This document shows, piece by piece, positions 10,619 to 21,449 of a DNA stretch of 21,662 nucleotides. Numbering within the stretch: the first letter of the stretch is position 1; each line of letters opens with the position of its first letter. The DNA lies in assembly GCA_036897485.1 (NCBI GenBank), contig JAYMTF010001722.1, positions 1 to 21,662 on the forward strand. The letters are read 5' to 3'. This DNA comes from Pelargonium nanum (Eukaryota > Streptophyta > Magnoliopsida > Geraniales > Geraniaceae). The notes beneath the pieces are model-generated. The model was not told the origin of the DNA. It was given only the letters and a program-made list of their open reading frames with translations, and did no database searches. The position numbers were made by a program, and so were the translations under genes.

Positions 10619-13600
10619 TCATTCATCACCCATGGCTAATTCCAGTGCATAATCGTCTCTTTCCTGCAACATTTAACACATTGTATGAGATAACTTTATC
10701 TTATTTTTCATAAGAAGCTTTTGATTTACTAGTGTTGCATGCTTCAGAAAATTTTAGGATTCAGAACTTACAATTGGTCCTTGTGCAAAATATCTTCCGA
10801 ATTGAAGCCAATAGACCTGTACACAAGCAGGAATTACAAATTTCAACGATCCCTATTAACAAGAAGGTAATTCAAAGATATTGCAAATTACATAACCCCT
10901 TTATTCTTCATGAGAAGAAAAAATATCCTCTGACTATCAAGATAAGATATGGGAAAGCATGATTAACTATCCCATGCTTCCAGAGAATCAATGAAGATAA
11001 GTGAAATGTTGGGAATCAATGAAGATAAGTGAAATGTTCTTTAAGCCCAAACCCAAGATTTCATTTCTATTGGCCTCCAAACACACATGAATAACCTTCT
11101 CTCTTAAATAAAATGGTCGTTACCTCATCTTCATCTTGTGTTTCTACTTCAATATCTGAGGTAGGGAAACCAACACAAAGAAGTGCATATCCCTGCATTG
11201 TATGAAAATAAACATAAATTTCGAACATTTTCAAGAAACTAAGGGACACCAACTATCATTAAATTTTACATCTTAAATCTAGTAGCATAACACACAATCA
11301 GCACTTGACTGGGTGCAATTTTCTAGTGTTACTATTGCTTCCCCATTTCCTAATACAAGTATATATGATAACACATCATCATTTATCCAAGTATTGAGAA
11401 AAAGTTAAGTTCTTGTTCAATTGAAAATACAGGATGGCACAATATTTCTACAAGCAATTGTACATAAAAATTCCAATTTATTGGGTCTAGTATGTGGACT
11501 AATATGACACGTGTCTACTAGAATTCCAGTATTTATTTCATTTGATTAATTTAAATGGGAGGAGGTGATAGGGATGAGAATGGGGTTCGATTCCCTTGAT
11601 TGGTTCTCTCAACAACATTGACAAGAATGAAATTCTAATTTCATTGAAATGCTAAATCTTGTGTTAATAATAACATGTAGAGGCATGTGATGGTTGGAAA
11701 AAGTTTCAAGAAGAGAGAGATGTTAGAAGTTAGCCAAAATATATTATAGCATCAAAGAAAATTTGTCGGCTAAAAATATCAACTTAATGGGCATGCTTGT
11801 GAACTATGTATTTGTGTGTTTGTGTGTAGAGAGTGAGAGAGAGATCATGAAGTTGAGGAATAAAAATGATTGCATAGTAGCCTAAAAATATGCTTATAAA
11901 ATGGGGAAAAAAATTACACTTCAGATTTGAGAATTAGATCTTATTAAACTCATTTTGGTTGGAAATCAAAACTGGCCAACATAAGGGAATGGGATGTGGT
12001 TCAGCCTAACCAATTAAGGGAAAGGGAATGAAAAAGGTTGATCTATAATTCTTGTCCCACACACCTCAACCAAACAGGACTGAGATTGACCAAAAAAAAA
12101 AAAACTTGGTTCGTAGAAATAGACAATAACACTTTCACCACCATTGACTGCTTAAAGGCGGCACCATTTACATGTACTTCTAAGCAAAACATGAGAGCTA
12201 GTATGAAAATAGATTTTTTTTTTTTTAAAGAAGCTGAATCATTCATACCTTCGATTTCAATTCAGCAGATATCCCAAGGGCTTCTGGCTGCCGGAGTTGA
12301 CCAGATTTAATACGTACAGCACAGCTAGTACAACAACCTGCAACATAAGTCAATTAATAAACTGACTGGCAAATAGCAAAATTAGCTTGGCTAATGATGC
12401 TACAATGCACTCAAAATTCATACACCACGTCGTACACAACTGCTATAGTTCGCATTCTTGAGAGGGGAAATGAAACTTCCACATGCCAATTGCAATCCCC
12501 ATATTTAATTGGAACACATAATTTAGTTCTTTCTCTGTATTCTTAGATACAAGCCACAAAGTAGCACCTGGCACCGTGTCATCTCACCCAATATATAGCC
12601 TATTCATGCTATGAAAAGACAAGGATTTTCAACATAATACAGTTCACCCTGGTGCTTGCCTGCCCTCAGTTAAGGACTAAGGTATTACAAGGCTTCAGAG
12701 TACACACACCAGAGGACATAGCCGGTTCATAAATAACAAGTGATTATACTCTCTCACTCTGCATGCCCATAAAGGATAAAACAAAGACAGGAGCTTTGTG
12801 ACACCCAGTTACCAAAAATCATGGAGTTAATAAGCATGCAAAGGGAGCCATGGGGTCATAAACAGGCTAAGCAGGCAGGACAGCTGCTACTCTCACTTTA
12901 ATTTTATGCCTTGTCCAGAGCAAACTTTACATTTGGATGTTCTATCTAACAAATTTAGGAGATTGAAACTGTTCACACACTGTTCTAGAATAAACTAAAT
13001 CTCCTAACCATTGCAAAATTGTGCGCTGGTTCTCAAGTGCATTAATATTTTAGGATATGAAAGCTCTTCAACAGCATAAGTAGGTTCCTTTTCCAAGTAT
13101 ATCTTCTACTTTGTATACCTTGAGAAAAAGGTTCCACCAACAAGTGTGAGCAAGACTGATTAAAGCTTTAGTAAACGTACCAACTACCACGAAATAGATA
13201 ACATTGACATGATCATGGAACCATTTCAATGTGAATCTTCAAAAGTACCAAATGCACTTATACACATGTGCAATACTAGATTTAATGTCATGAGGGTACA
13301 AAGAATACTCTTTTATCATATATAGATAGTTAACGTTTAAATGAAGTGAGGACAATACCATGCCTGCATGCGAAAGGAAGTGAAATGTCCTGGGCTTCAG
13401 CAGTGTGCAGTATATATTGATCCTGCATTGCATCACACTAACTCATCAATAACTAGTAGTAAACAACCGGCTGCAATTTGAGCTGAACTAAGCACAGTCA
13501 ACTTCTTAAAATCAAATTTAATTCAGAAACTAAATAAATCTTCACTAAAACTAGAAAATAGACAACTCCTGGAAAGAATAAACCATAACCACCAAAGCCC

Positions 13601-13925
13601 CAATAGTGCAGCTTTGTTAACCAGTTCCTTGACGAAGCAAATGGAGCAGAAATAGTACCTCGGGGACGAAGAACTCGTGGACGACACCTCGTTGCCTGTC
13701 GTGAACGGTGACTTTGTGGGAGGGAACCGTCGAGGAACCATCGGCGGGTCTACCATTAACTCCCACCGGCGCTTGGAGCTCGGAAGACGTGGCTCGACAT
13801 TTCAAGGAATCGGAGCGGCGAGCGTTGATTTTGGGAGCAGAATGGCGCCGGAACAGCGCCGGGCTCCGGCAGAGAGTGGAGCAAGAATTGGAGGGAAGAA
13901 GAAGAAGATCCATCGAGTTGATCAT
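10619..13925 (-). CDS. FdC2: FdC2, plastid ferredoxin-like 2Fe-2S protein, 192 aa
   Basis: Six exons on the minus strand: 13925-13659, 13422-13359, 12337-12249, 11192-11124, 10816-10772 and 10663-10619 (TGA). Every junction is GT-AG and in phase, giving 579 nt. Residues 1 to about 60 are Ser/Arg-rich and look like a chloroplast transit peptide (an alternative start is Met5). The ferredoxin fold begins near HKVTVHDRQRGVVHEFFVPE. The four cluster ligands C108-x4-C113-x2-C116-x29-C146 have exact plant ferredoxin spacing (PFACRHGCCTSC ... YALLC). The C-terminal extension EVETQDEDEVYWLQFGRYFA...ERDDYALELAMGDE separates FdC2 from photosynthetic ferredoxins. The family acts in chloroplast electron transfer; loss in rice and Arabidopsis lowers chlorophyll. 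Start chosen as the first in-frame ATG after the TATA-like site. Divergent from the LEA gene. Confidence 0.93.
10985..11038. repeat. 28-bp tandem duplication in FdC2 intron 4
   Basis: GAATCAATGAAGATAAGTGA... begins at 10985 and again at 11013; the second copy is identical over 26 bases. It lies inside the 307-bp intron between the exons at 11192-11124 and 10816-10772, away from the splice sites. Confidence 0.9.
11193..12248 (-). other. FdC2 intron 3, AT-rich, possible decayed MITE
   Basis: A 1056-bp intron. Its 5' part as transcribed holds (on the minus strand) a CTCAGTCCTGTTTGGTTGAG string at about 12066-12085, which resembles ends of small plant DNA elements. I found no matching inverted copy or target duplication, so no element is called. 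A GA-rich microsatellite-like stretch lies at about 11810-11845. No coding sequence. Confidence 0.35.
12338..13358 (-). other. FdC2 intron 2, nothing assigned
   Basis: A 1021-bp intron with good GT-AG borders. I see no ORF with protein-like composition, no clear repeat and no RNA gene. Confidence 0.5.
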
Positions 13926-14301
13926 TTTTCTTCTCTCTCCTCTTTCTATTTGTAGCTGCTCTTTTGTAATTCGTAGTTGATAGGATAATGAGAATACGAG
14001 CTTTATATCCAGTACTTTCATTCACACGCTACCATTGGTATTAATGTAATAACGTGTGTTTGAACCGTCGGATTTGAAACTTTAGATGCAAGCGGTTGGA
14101 AGACAATGTCGTTATGTGGAACGACAAGTCGGTTTTGAGTTTATGATAAGAAAGAGGGGCACGTGGCAGGACACTAAAGGCCCAGAGTGGCACGGGGGAC
14201 GCGTGGCAGGTGACGTGGCATATATGCTCTTTCACTGTATATATATACAGTTGGCCTTTCTCATAGTTTCATTTCAAAAACAGAAAATTAAGTAGCAGAA
14301 G
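13926..14301. promoter_or_regulatory. Shared divergent promoter of FdC2 and LEA gene
   Basis: The two start codons face away from each other with 376 bases between. Toward FdC2, a minus-strand GATATAAAG TATA-like box lies at about 14001-14009. Toward the LEA gene, a TATATATATA box lies at 14237-14247 inside the palindrome CTGTATATATATACAG. The LEA side has a CACGTGGC ABRE at 14160-14167, an ACGCGTGGC CE3-like coupling element at 14199-14207 and an ACGTGGC ABRE at 14213-14219. ABRE with CE3 is an established ABA-response pairing. Direction of influence on FdC2 is unknown. Confidence 0.75.
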
Positions 14302-14803
14302 ATGCAATCTGCGAAGGAGAAGATTAGCAACATGGGCAGTGCAGCGAAGCTGCACATCAACATCTGCAAAGCTAAAGCTGAGGAGAAGGTTGGTTTCGAT
14401 TTTGAACTAGTATAGCATGTATAAAAGAAAGATACGGTATATAATTTTTTTTTTCAACAAGCGTAACAACTGAAGTTCGAAATGGTATATATAATTGCAG
14501 GTCGAGAAAGCAACGGCTAGGACGGAGGAAGAGAAAGAAATAGCACACGAACGAAGAAAAATAAAAGAGGCACAGGCCAAGATGGAGCTGCACCAAGAAA
14601 AAGCAGAGCACGCTGCAGAGAAGCTGAGGGCAAAGCAATCCCATTCCCATCAATTATACGGCAAACCTCATATGCCGTTCGCGGAACCACCAGGCATGGC
14701 TGGTGGACACGCCCGTGCCCATGCTCTTGTTGCTCCTCCTACCACAACCTACCCTTTTGGAAAGCAGCCAAGAGTTACAGAAGAAAGACACAAGTTCATC
14801 TAA
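14302..14803 (+). CDS. Group-4 (LEA_1) late embryogenesis abundant protein, 129 aa
   Basis: Two exons: 14302-14388 and 14501-14803, separated by a 112-bp GT-AG intron in phase 0. The N-terminal ~75 residues ([20 protein letters not shown]..., ...[20 protein letters not shown]) are Lys/Glu/Ala-rich, free of strong hydrophobic segments and predicted to form an amphipathic helix. This matches the LEA_1 (PF03760, D-113) family: AKEK start, [13 protein letters not shown] core and [24 protein letters not shown] repeat. The C-terminus is Gly/His/Pro-rich and disordered. Such proteins are made in late seed development and drought, fold on drying and protect enzymes and membranes in cytosol. The nearest Arabidopsis relative by position and length is LEA4-1 (At1g32560). 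Two ABREs and a CE3-like element upstream fit ABA induction. Confidence 0.93.
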
Positions 14804-15110
14804 AGATTGTTCCACTTCTTTCATGTGTTAAAAAAATAATAATAATACAAAGGACTCTCAACTCTTTCTGGAAATCATAGATCACATCATAATGAACAAT
14901 ACAATTCCTAAGTTGCGATTACAACTCAATCATTTGCATTAGCGTGTATATGACACAAGTTACCACAATATTTCTGAATTAACACTACTGATTGCAAACC
15001 CGAGTCCTCAGGGAACCATTTGAGCTGGCTGTGATAACAATACAATAGGCATTGGATGGAACAGAAATACGGATCTAGCCTAAAATTAACAGCCTGATGA
15101 GGTCTTCAAT
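14804..15110. other. Convergent 3' region, LEA gene and unknown gene
   Basis: Only 307 bases separate the two stop codons, so the 3' UTRs of the converging genes probably lie close together or overlap. An AATAATAATAC-type A-rich stretch at 14835-14848 may serve LEA polyadenylation. Nothing else is visible. Confidence 0.5.
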
Positions 15111-18100
15111 TCATACCCACTCCAGTCTACCTTTGTGTTCCACACACTGCTGCAACTTCCCGTCTACAGAGATTACCTGGTTCTTCACTCTAGCTGGTCG
15201 TGTACTGTATTTCACTTGAAACTTGGGTACTGCCTTGGGCTGATTATGTTCTCCATTGCTTGATGATGTCTCCAGTACAATCTCATCAAGAAACTCGTCT
15301 GCTACATCTCCATCTTCATCTATCCTGAGGCGCTTTGCGTACCATCTTAGACCCTGATTTTATTAAAGAACAAGGACAGCTGTTACATTCAACTATATAA
15401 AAGTAATCAAAGAGAAATGCTGTTAGTCAATTAGGGGCCTACAGAAAAGGATCAAAGAAAGTAGAGAATGGAGAAGCAGAGTATTATTATTCATACAACA
15501 TGAACAGACTCAGCATTATACAGTGTAGTTCCTTGATTGGCATAATAGGTCCAGACTAAATTGATCACATAGATATTCAGATGCTGAATCAGCCAAGTAT
15601 ATATGTATAGTCTCCACACATAACACTCTAACATCAACCTTAGTCACCCCCAATCTTCCTTGGCTTGCTTTTCTTTCATGCTCCTTTTGAATTTTTTTTA
15701 TTTCATTTGAAATTCTGGATTTGAACCAAATACCGTGTTTGGATACTCAAATTCAATAGGATACAAAACATGCCTATAACATGGTATTTGAAATGACAAT
15801 TCTTGCCTTGTCATTTGAATTTCAATGGTATCCCAAACAATATATTTGTATTTGAAATACAACATTTCAAATCCCATATTACAATTGATATATTTCAAAT
15901 CAAATTCAAGTTTTCAAACGCACCCTCAGTTTACTCTTAAATTTTTCATTTTTGGTTTGGAGCCCACCACACCCCGGCCCCTCTAATTAGATGTAACTAT
16001 TGCTTACTTATCAAGTGGAATCAATGTTTAGGTAAGTAACTAGATGTTGTTCATGGCCACTGAACTGGAGAGAGACCCTATTAGCATTCTTCCATAGGCA
16101 GAAGAATGACAACTTATTATACAAAAACATGTCAAGTAACAACTATAACTATGGTAATGATGAAACCAAAACATAAACAACCAGAAAACTTTAATCAGAA
16201 GATCCTGTCCTAAAATCTAAGCCCTTTAAAATAAGAAAAGGCAACTATATTCAGCATATAGGTACAGATAATCAATAGGACAGAGCCACAGCGAGGAGGA
16301 AGAATAGCATTAATATTTGATCTTATCCTGTACTGAGAAGTGAGAACAGCAAATTGAGGTGATTCCATGTGAATTTAGCACCCTGTCCTTTTTTTATAAT
16401 AGGCATCGACAATAAGATCATGTATCAAGTCTAAGAAAATAAGAACATGAATGCTTTCTACAATAAGAAAAAAGGGAAGAAAGCAAGAAGTGATCCTACT
16501 GCAAGAGCTAAATTGGTATATCCTAATTACCATTCCAAAACTTTCAACCTCAAATTAGTATTAAGAAGAAGCAAACTGTAAATATATATATAGTACCAAA
16601 CTGAAATAGAGCAAGAGAATACAGAGATAAACCACCCCTTTAGGAAGAAAAAGTATGTTCTTAATGGCCTCAACAATCAATCAATGGTTGTAATTTGTTA
16701 AAAATGCAAAAAATTTGAGTGTCCACTCCTCTCCAAACTTAAATTCAAGATAAGGTTGCAAGGCATCTACCCCTCAAAGGATAGGACAACATCCTAATTT
16801 AACTTCCGCCCTACAATATAAGAACACTAGAAAACCATTTTCGTGGTAACCCAAAATGAACTAACCATGAAAAAAACATGAAGTTGCCAATAACAACAAC
16901 GAAGCCATTTCCCAAAACAATGTTGATGTCTGCTATATGAACTATTTAGCAAAACTCTTTGGGTTATCTTCTCATTTTCTCAAACAAAGTTGCTAATTGA
17001 GGATCAAACATCAAATAGTATTCAAGCCACCTCTGTGGCTGCATCAAGGGGTACTAAGTGAAAAAAAGTCCTCTTCTGAACAAAGATGCAGCGCGCTAAT
17101 ATGGTAATGGTTAGGAGGAGTGTTACTTCAAAACCCAAAGCATGAAACCAGCTTCACAAATAGTATAACATTTTTAACAAATTGTAGCAAATAAATACCC
17201 CATTAAGATCGCCCTCTTCCATTGTTTTCAATGACTTCTTATCCAACTTTCAATTCAAGAACATTGACATCCGCCCAATACTACACTCAATGTCAACATC
17301 AAGTGGATATTTACTCATGAAAACAAAAGACTATCATAGAATCATAATGATAGTATCCAGACATAAACACTTACTTACATATGACTGATAAGATCAACCA
17401 TGAAGCAACATTACCTATTACCACAATTCAAAATAGTTGCATCTTCCTAAATACCAAAGATGGCAACAAAGGTTCACGCGTTTCCTAAATAAATTCAAAA
17501 CTAAGCATCAATGTACTCATGTAAACTACTCAAATTCAGCGGAGCTAAAACATCACCACATATAAACCATCATACAAAATAGCCGAGAGTGATAAATGAA
17601 TCCATGTGAGACCTCAGAAATGTAAACTCTAACGCTTCAGAGGCTTGCAGACCAGAGTAGAAAGAATGGCTAACAAAGGAGTCATATGGACAGCTGAAAG
17701 ATAAGTATATTGATACATAACCAACCACATTCCCACACAAGTTTGTTGGAAGAGGGGTTAGCGTAACCCAACTGCTATGGCCAATAAATTTCGCAGATAG
17801 GGTGTTGTTGATCAACAATCAAGACAAATAAGTTTAGCCATGAAAACTGCCTTACTCTTTTTACAATGGGTGGAAGGAAAGAGGTTAATAAGTCTCCCTC
17901 TCTAATAATGTATAAATATCAAAAACAGGCATGACTCAAATGATGCATTGACTAAACTTATTAAAGCCAAAGAAAATGCATGTCTTAAAAACTTGACTTT
18001 TCACTCAGATTGCTTCCTATACAACAAGGACTCCTCACAAAAATAGGAAGTGGACCAGCATCAGAAACTGGAAATTCAAATCTTCTCTACTAAGGATTTG

Positions 18101-18984
18101 ACAGTTTCCAGCAAAGGCAATTGTGATTGGTAACTGGTAAGTAATGTAACTGATAATGTTCAAAATAACTCTACCAATATATGGCCAAGTATCAAATGGC
18201 ATTAGATGGTGTTGGATATATATAGAAACTGGATTCTAAACTACTATAAAGAATTTGAACTTGGATGTTTACTTGACACTTATATATTTCTGAAGTCATA
18301 CAAAAATTAATGTTTACCACTCAAATCAGAGGCTTTATTGCCTTAAACCGGGGCAATTGATGAAGAGATACTTATCCAACAAGAAGAAACAATAATTGGA
18401 GGTTAACTATATTGCCAACATCCTTAATTAACTGCCATTCACCCGCAATCTCAATGTTACGCTATTCCCAGTTATGAATTTTCAAGGATCCAAAGATCAC
18501 ACTGTAACAGATATGGATATGGGACCCATCTGAAGATCACAGAACCCATATGCAAAGCTAAGTCAGACATTCAAGCATTTTGCAACCCCAAATCAGCAAC
18601 AGAAAACCAACTAGATTTAACAATCAACTAAAGTACAACTAAATCAACAACATTGACAAAACAATAGTTCAAAAACAAGCTAAACATGCATTAGGAATTC
18701 ACAAAAGATAAACAGTTAAAAAAAAAAAAACGGACCTGTACCCCGCCGTCACCAGAATTGCAAGGCACGATAAGCGGAGCGAGCTGCGGACGGTCGACGA
18801 CGACCTGAACCGGCACGGCGAACCCTTTCCTGGGGAGCCCGGTCTCCTGTAATTTGACGCGATTGCGAGCTTGCTCATTGGTCGCATGGCTATTGCCACT
18901 GTCGTCGTCTTCCTCGTCCTTCACTTCGTGATTGTCGTGATTCCCAAGCCCTAGAAATCCCGCTAGCCTCCTAAACAACCCCAT
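15111..18984 (-). CDS. Plant protein of unknown function, 163 aa
   Basis: Two exons on the minus strand: 18984-18736 (83 codons) and 15353-15111 (80 codons and TGA), joined in phase 0 by GT-AG sites across a 3382-bp intron. I do not recognise a named family. The N-terminus MGLFRRLAGFLGLGNHDNHE is basic and hydrophobic, then acidic (VKDEEDDDSG). A middle part has PRKGFAVPVQVVVDRPQLAP. The junction reads GDGGVQ|GLRWYAKRLRIDEDGDVADE, followed by FLDEIVLETSSS, and the end is GRLEWV. The ungapped join of two well-structured segments and good splice sites support a real gene. The start is the ATG at 18984; a preceding in-frame TTG at 18990 is not used in plant nuclear genes. Without a signal peptide or membrane span, a soluble protein, perhaps membrane-anchored through its short N-terminal amphipathic segment, is likely (inference). 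It converges with the LEA gene. Confidence 0.8.
15354..18735 (-). other. 3.4-kb intron of the unknown gene
   Basis: Far longer than the other introns here. It holds a palindromic MITE-like element at 15718-15874; the remaining 2.8 kb is AT-rich without protein-like ORFs, tRNAs or further repeats that I could detect. A third, unseen exon cannot be excluded, but the phase-0 join of the two exons needs none. Confidence 0.55.
15718..15874. repeat. Palindromic MITE-like element in intron
   Basis: Nested inverted repeats. The outer pair is GGATTTGAA (15718-15726) with TTCAAATCC (15866-15874). The main arms are TGTTTGGATACTCAAATTCA (from 15736) against TTGAATTTCAATGGTATCCC, ending AAACA at 15839. 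The inner pair is AAATGACAA (15791-15799) with TTGTCATTT (15808-15816). Transcribed, it would fold into a long hairpin. The TGTTTGG...CCAAACA ends resemble hAT- or Harbinger-type MITEs, but no clean target duplication was found, so exact borders are uncertain; TTTCAAACGCACCC at 15913-15926 may belong to it or to a neighbour. Confidence 0.6.
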
Positions 18985-19250
18985 CCGCAAACTCCGAATC
19001 CACCAACCGCGTCACCTCCGATACCGATCTTCAAGGTCGGCGGCGAAATTGCAGTGAATTGATGAATGTGATTCGATTGTGTTTCAATACAGATCAATGA
19101 TCTGTCTTGTCTTCTGCTTTTGAAGGGGGTTTTGGGTTCCGAATTCAGATATTGGATTTTGGCTTTTGTAGTAGTTGGTTGGTGATGGAAATTGCAACGA
19201 AAACCATTTTACTGTGCAGATGGGTAGGTTTACGGGACTAGTAAAAAGAA
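18985..19250 (-). promoter_or_regulatory. Presumed 5' leader and promoter of unknown gene
   Basis: Sequence upstream (to the right) of the ATG at 18984. It is GC-richer near the start codon (18990-19050), as usual for a plant 5' leader, and becomes AT-rich beyond about 19200. I saw no convincing TATA box. The assignment rests on position. Confidence 0.4.
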
Positions 19251-20463
19251 AAACTTAATATCAGTTGGTAATTTTTTTTTTTTTTCCTGTTGTAGTTTCA
19301 GAAAGAATGGACAACTGATGTTGATAATTTCAGGGAAGGAAGAGAAGCGGAAAGCAAATTTATGATAGATGCGTGAGAATATTCTCGAGAATTTTGTTTT
19401 TCTGGTTAGATAAAACAGATCATCTGTAAATATCCATGGATGGAGTCACAGAGCTTTCCCTTTGGAATATAACTTTCTTTTTTTTTTCTTTTTTGAGTGA
19501 GAAATGTCCCAAAATGTGTACAAATTGAAATATATATACACCGTGTAAGTTGCCACGTTATTTTGTCCATAAAACTTTATTCAAAATTTGAAACATTTAA
19601 TATTTTTATTTTATGAGAACTAAAATAAAATTATTGCGTCTTTTGTTTACTTGAAGTCAAATTGGGTAGCTCTTCCCGTCCACGTGGTAAGATAGAGTGT
19701 GTCGTACATAGGTTTGAATTCGTGAATCTCTTGTCACAATTTTGATCAATATGAGTTGGGTGTTGTTAGAACTTTTGTTCTTCGTTCCATCGAATATTTG
19801 GACGGAGTCATGAAACCTAACCTAAGTAGTACATTATTGGGTGAAAACTTAAGGTGTGTGTTTAAGAATTCACATCAAGTGTAACAATGGTCAATGAGAA
19901 TGAGGGGAAGATCCAAATCATAAGAGCTCTAGTGAATACTTACCAATATTGAGAGGATGTGATGAATAAAGTGAAGTCCTTTATCTATTGGGGACAACGT
20001 GTTGTCATATGATTGGTCGGTGCAGATTTGTGGCTCATGATGAGTTTATGTCTTGTCTCTCAGACATTTTCTTAACAGATGTTCGGTCAAGTTTCTGAAA
20101 TCCACTTACCTTTGGAGGTTGATTTGAGTGATTAGTGATAGTTCGGTTTCATATCGAACATATCATGCCTTCAAAGTCTTAGTTTCACCAACTTTGCATT
20201 GCAATCTCATCATTTTTTATTCATTTGTCATCACATATCATGCACACTTGCTCATTCTTGACTTTGTTGTTTATTGATATAAAAATAGTCATCTTTACTC
20301 TTGATTTCACGGCTCATTGAGCCCATCTTATGAGTTCGGATAATTTGCACTATATTTGTCTTTGATTTTTAGGTGCAATTATAAACCTACTTCATCTTGG
20401 TATGACGTTTTAATGGATTATGTGTTAGACGCAAACTCAACCACAACTCATTTTCAAATATGG
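19251..20463. other. Intergenic, probably repeat-derived
   Basis: No gene supported on either strand. Poly-T tracts lie at about 19270-19284 and 19477-19493. The mixed composition from about 19650, moderately GC-rich islands in AT-rich DNA without ORFs, resembles decayed retrotransposon sequence, but no LTR border, primer-binding site or polyprotein motif could be identified. Confidence 0.4.
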
Positions 20464-20520
20464 GTGCGAGACGTGCAGACAAGCGATGTGCGAGACGTGC
20501 AGACAAGCGATGTGCGACGT
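20464..20520. repeat. 24-bp tandem duplication with a third partial copy
   Basis: The unit GTGCGAGACGTGCAGACAAG plus CGAT occurs at 20464-20487 and 20488-20511, identical in both copies, followed by a shortened relic GTGCGACGT at 20512-20520. It is GC-rich against an AT-rich background. About 50 bases on, AGAAGCGCAC (20563-20572) and GTGTGCTTCT (20589-20598) form a nearly perfect inverted repeat. Confidence 0.9.
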
Positions 20521-20598
20521 GTAGCCATAATATCGAAAGTGTGATTGTGCAGAGTTCTACTAAGAAGCGCACAAATATGCAACGCTTCGTGTGCTTCT

Positions 20599-21449
20599 GA
20601 AATTTGAAAGTGCACATACTTTTCTAATTTATTGGGACTAATTCGGTCTTCAATCTCCTTAACTTCCTTAATAGGGTGACCTACCTAAGATGAAATTTGT
20701 TTTAAGGCAAGCTTGCCCCAACTTATTTAGGTTAGGTGACATCGTCTTGACTTTTTGGCATAACGAACTTGCTCAAACTTTATCCAGCGTAGCTCCTGAC
20801 TCGAAGTCGAGGTCGGCCTCTTCTGCATGGGTTCTTGATGTTTGGGAGCTCTAATTTTGGGGACACTTGGTTCACGCGTCCCTTGAGATGACGTGACTTT
20901 AAGTATACATGTTAACTTTTTATTAGTTTACTTATTGAAAATTGGGTATCATCGTCAGTTTATTGTAACAACACTAAACAACACAGAAACATAAAATAGA
21001 TGAATTAGTATTAAAAAAAATCAACACTAATCAATTAGAATATAAAGTAGTACATGAGTTAGTTGAAAGTTAAAGTCGTCTATACTAATTTAAACGATAA
21101 ATTCATAAGGTCACGTGCAATTATTTGAAAATATATTCAACTTAAATATTCTTAGAGTTGCTAAATTTTCATTTTGAATTGAGCGGAATAAAAATTCCAA
21201 ATTATAAGTGCATGGATCAAATACCATACTAATTCAAGTTCAGTCAATTCCGACCCACACCTATATATGTACCATTGTATGCATGAGACATTCCATCTCT
21301 TCATTTTCTGTGTGCCATAATTTATCCCTCAAATCCTTTAAGCATTGCCACGTTAAATGAGGAGATATATGAGTTTTGGTGAATTGAGATTATTTTTATT
21401 TGCAACCCACAGAGAAGAGAGGTAGTATTTGTTGGGCTCGATGTGTTGT
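20599..21449. other. Intergenic, nothing assigned
   Basis: No ORF of protein-like composition and no RNA gene. A GC-rich patch at about 20790-20900 lies in otherwise AT-rich DNA. It is the left flank of the CACTA element that follows. Confidence 0.4.

Noticed and set aside
11581-11602. GGGTTCGATTCCC resembling a tRNA T-arm
   Set aside because: No D-arm, anticodon arm or acceptor stem can be paired upstream within tRNA length.
12066-12085. CTCAGTCCTGTTTGGTTGAG (minus strand) as a MITE end
   Set aside because: No inverted partner or target duplication was found in the surrounding kilobase.
13677-14025. Several overlapping open frames on both strands
   Set aside because: Shadows of FdC2 exon 1, whose frame alone splices in phase into the ferredoxin domain.
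14372-14653. 93-codon minus-strand frame
   Set aside because: Antisense shadow of the LEA coding exon.
15465-15490. TGGAGAAGCAG string like the start of miR164
   Set aside because: Only the first 11 bases agree and no foldback with a matching star strand is present.
18691-18990. Extension of the unknown protein upstream to a TTG at 18990 and read-through past 18736
   Set aside because: The ATG at 18984 is the normal start, and beyond the GT donor the frame runs into a poly-A-derived phenylalanine run; the exon at 15353 continues in phase.
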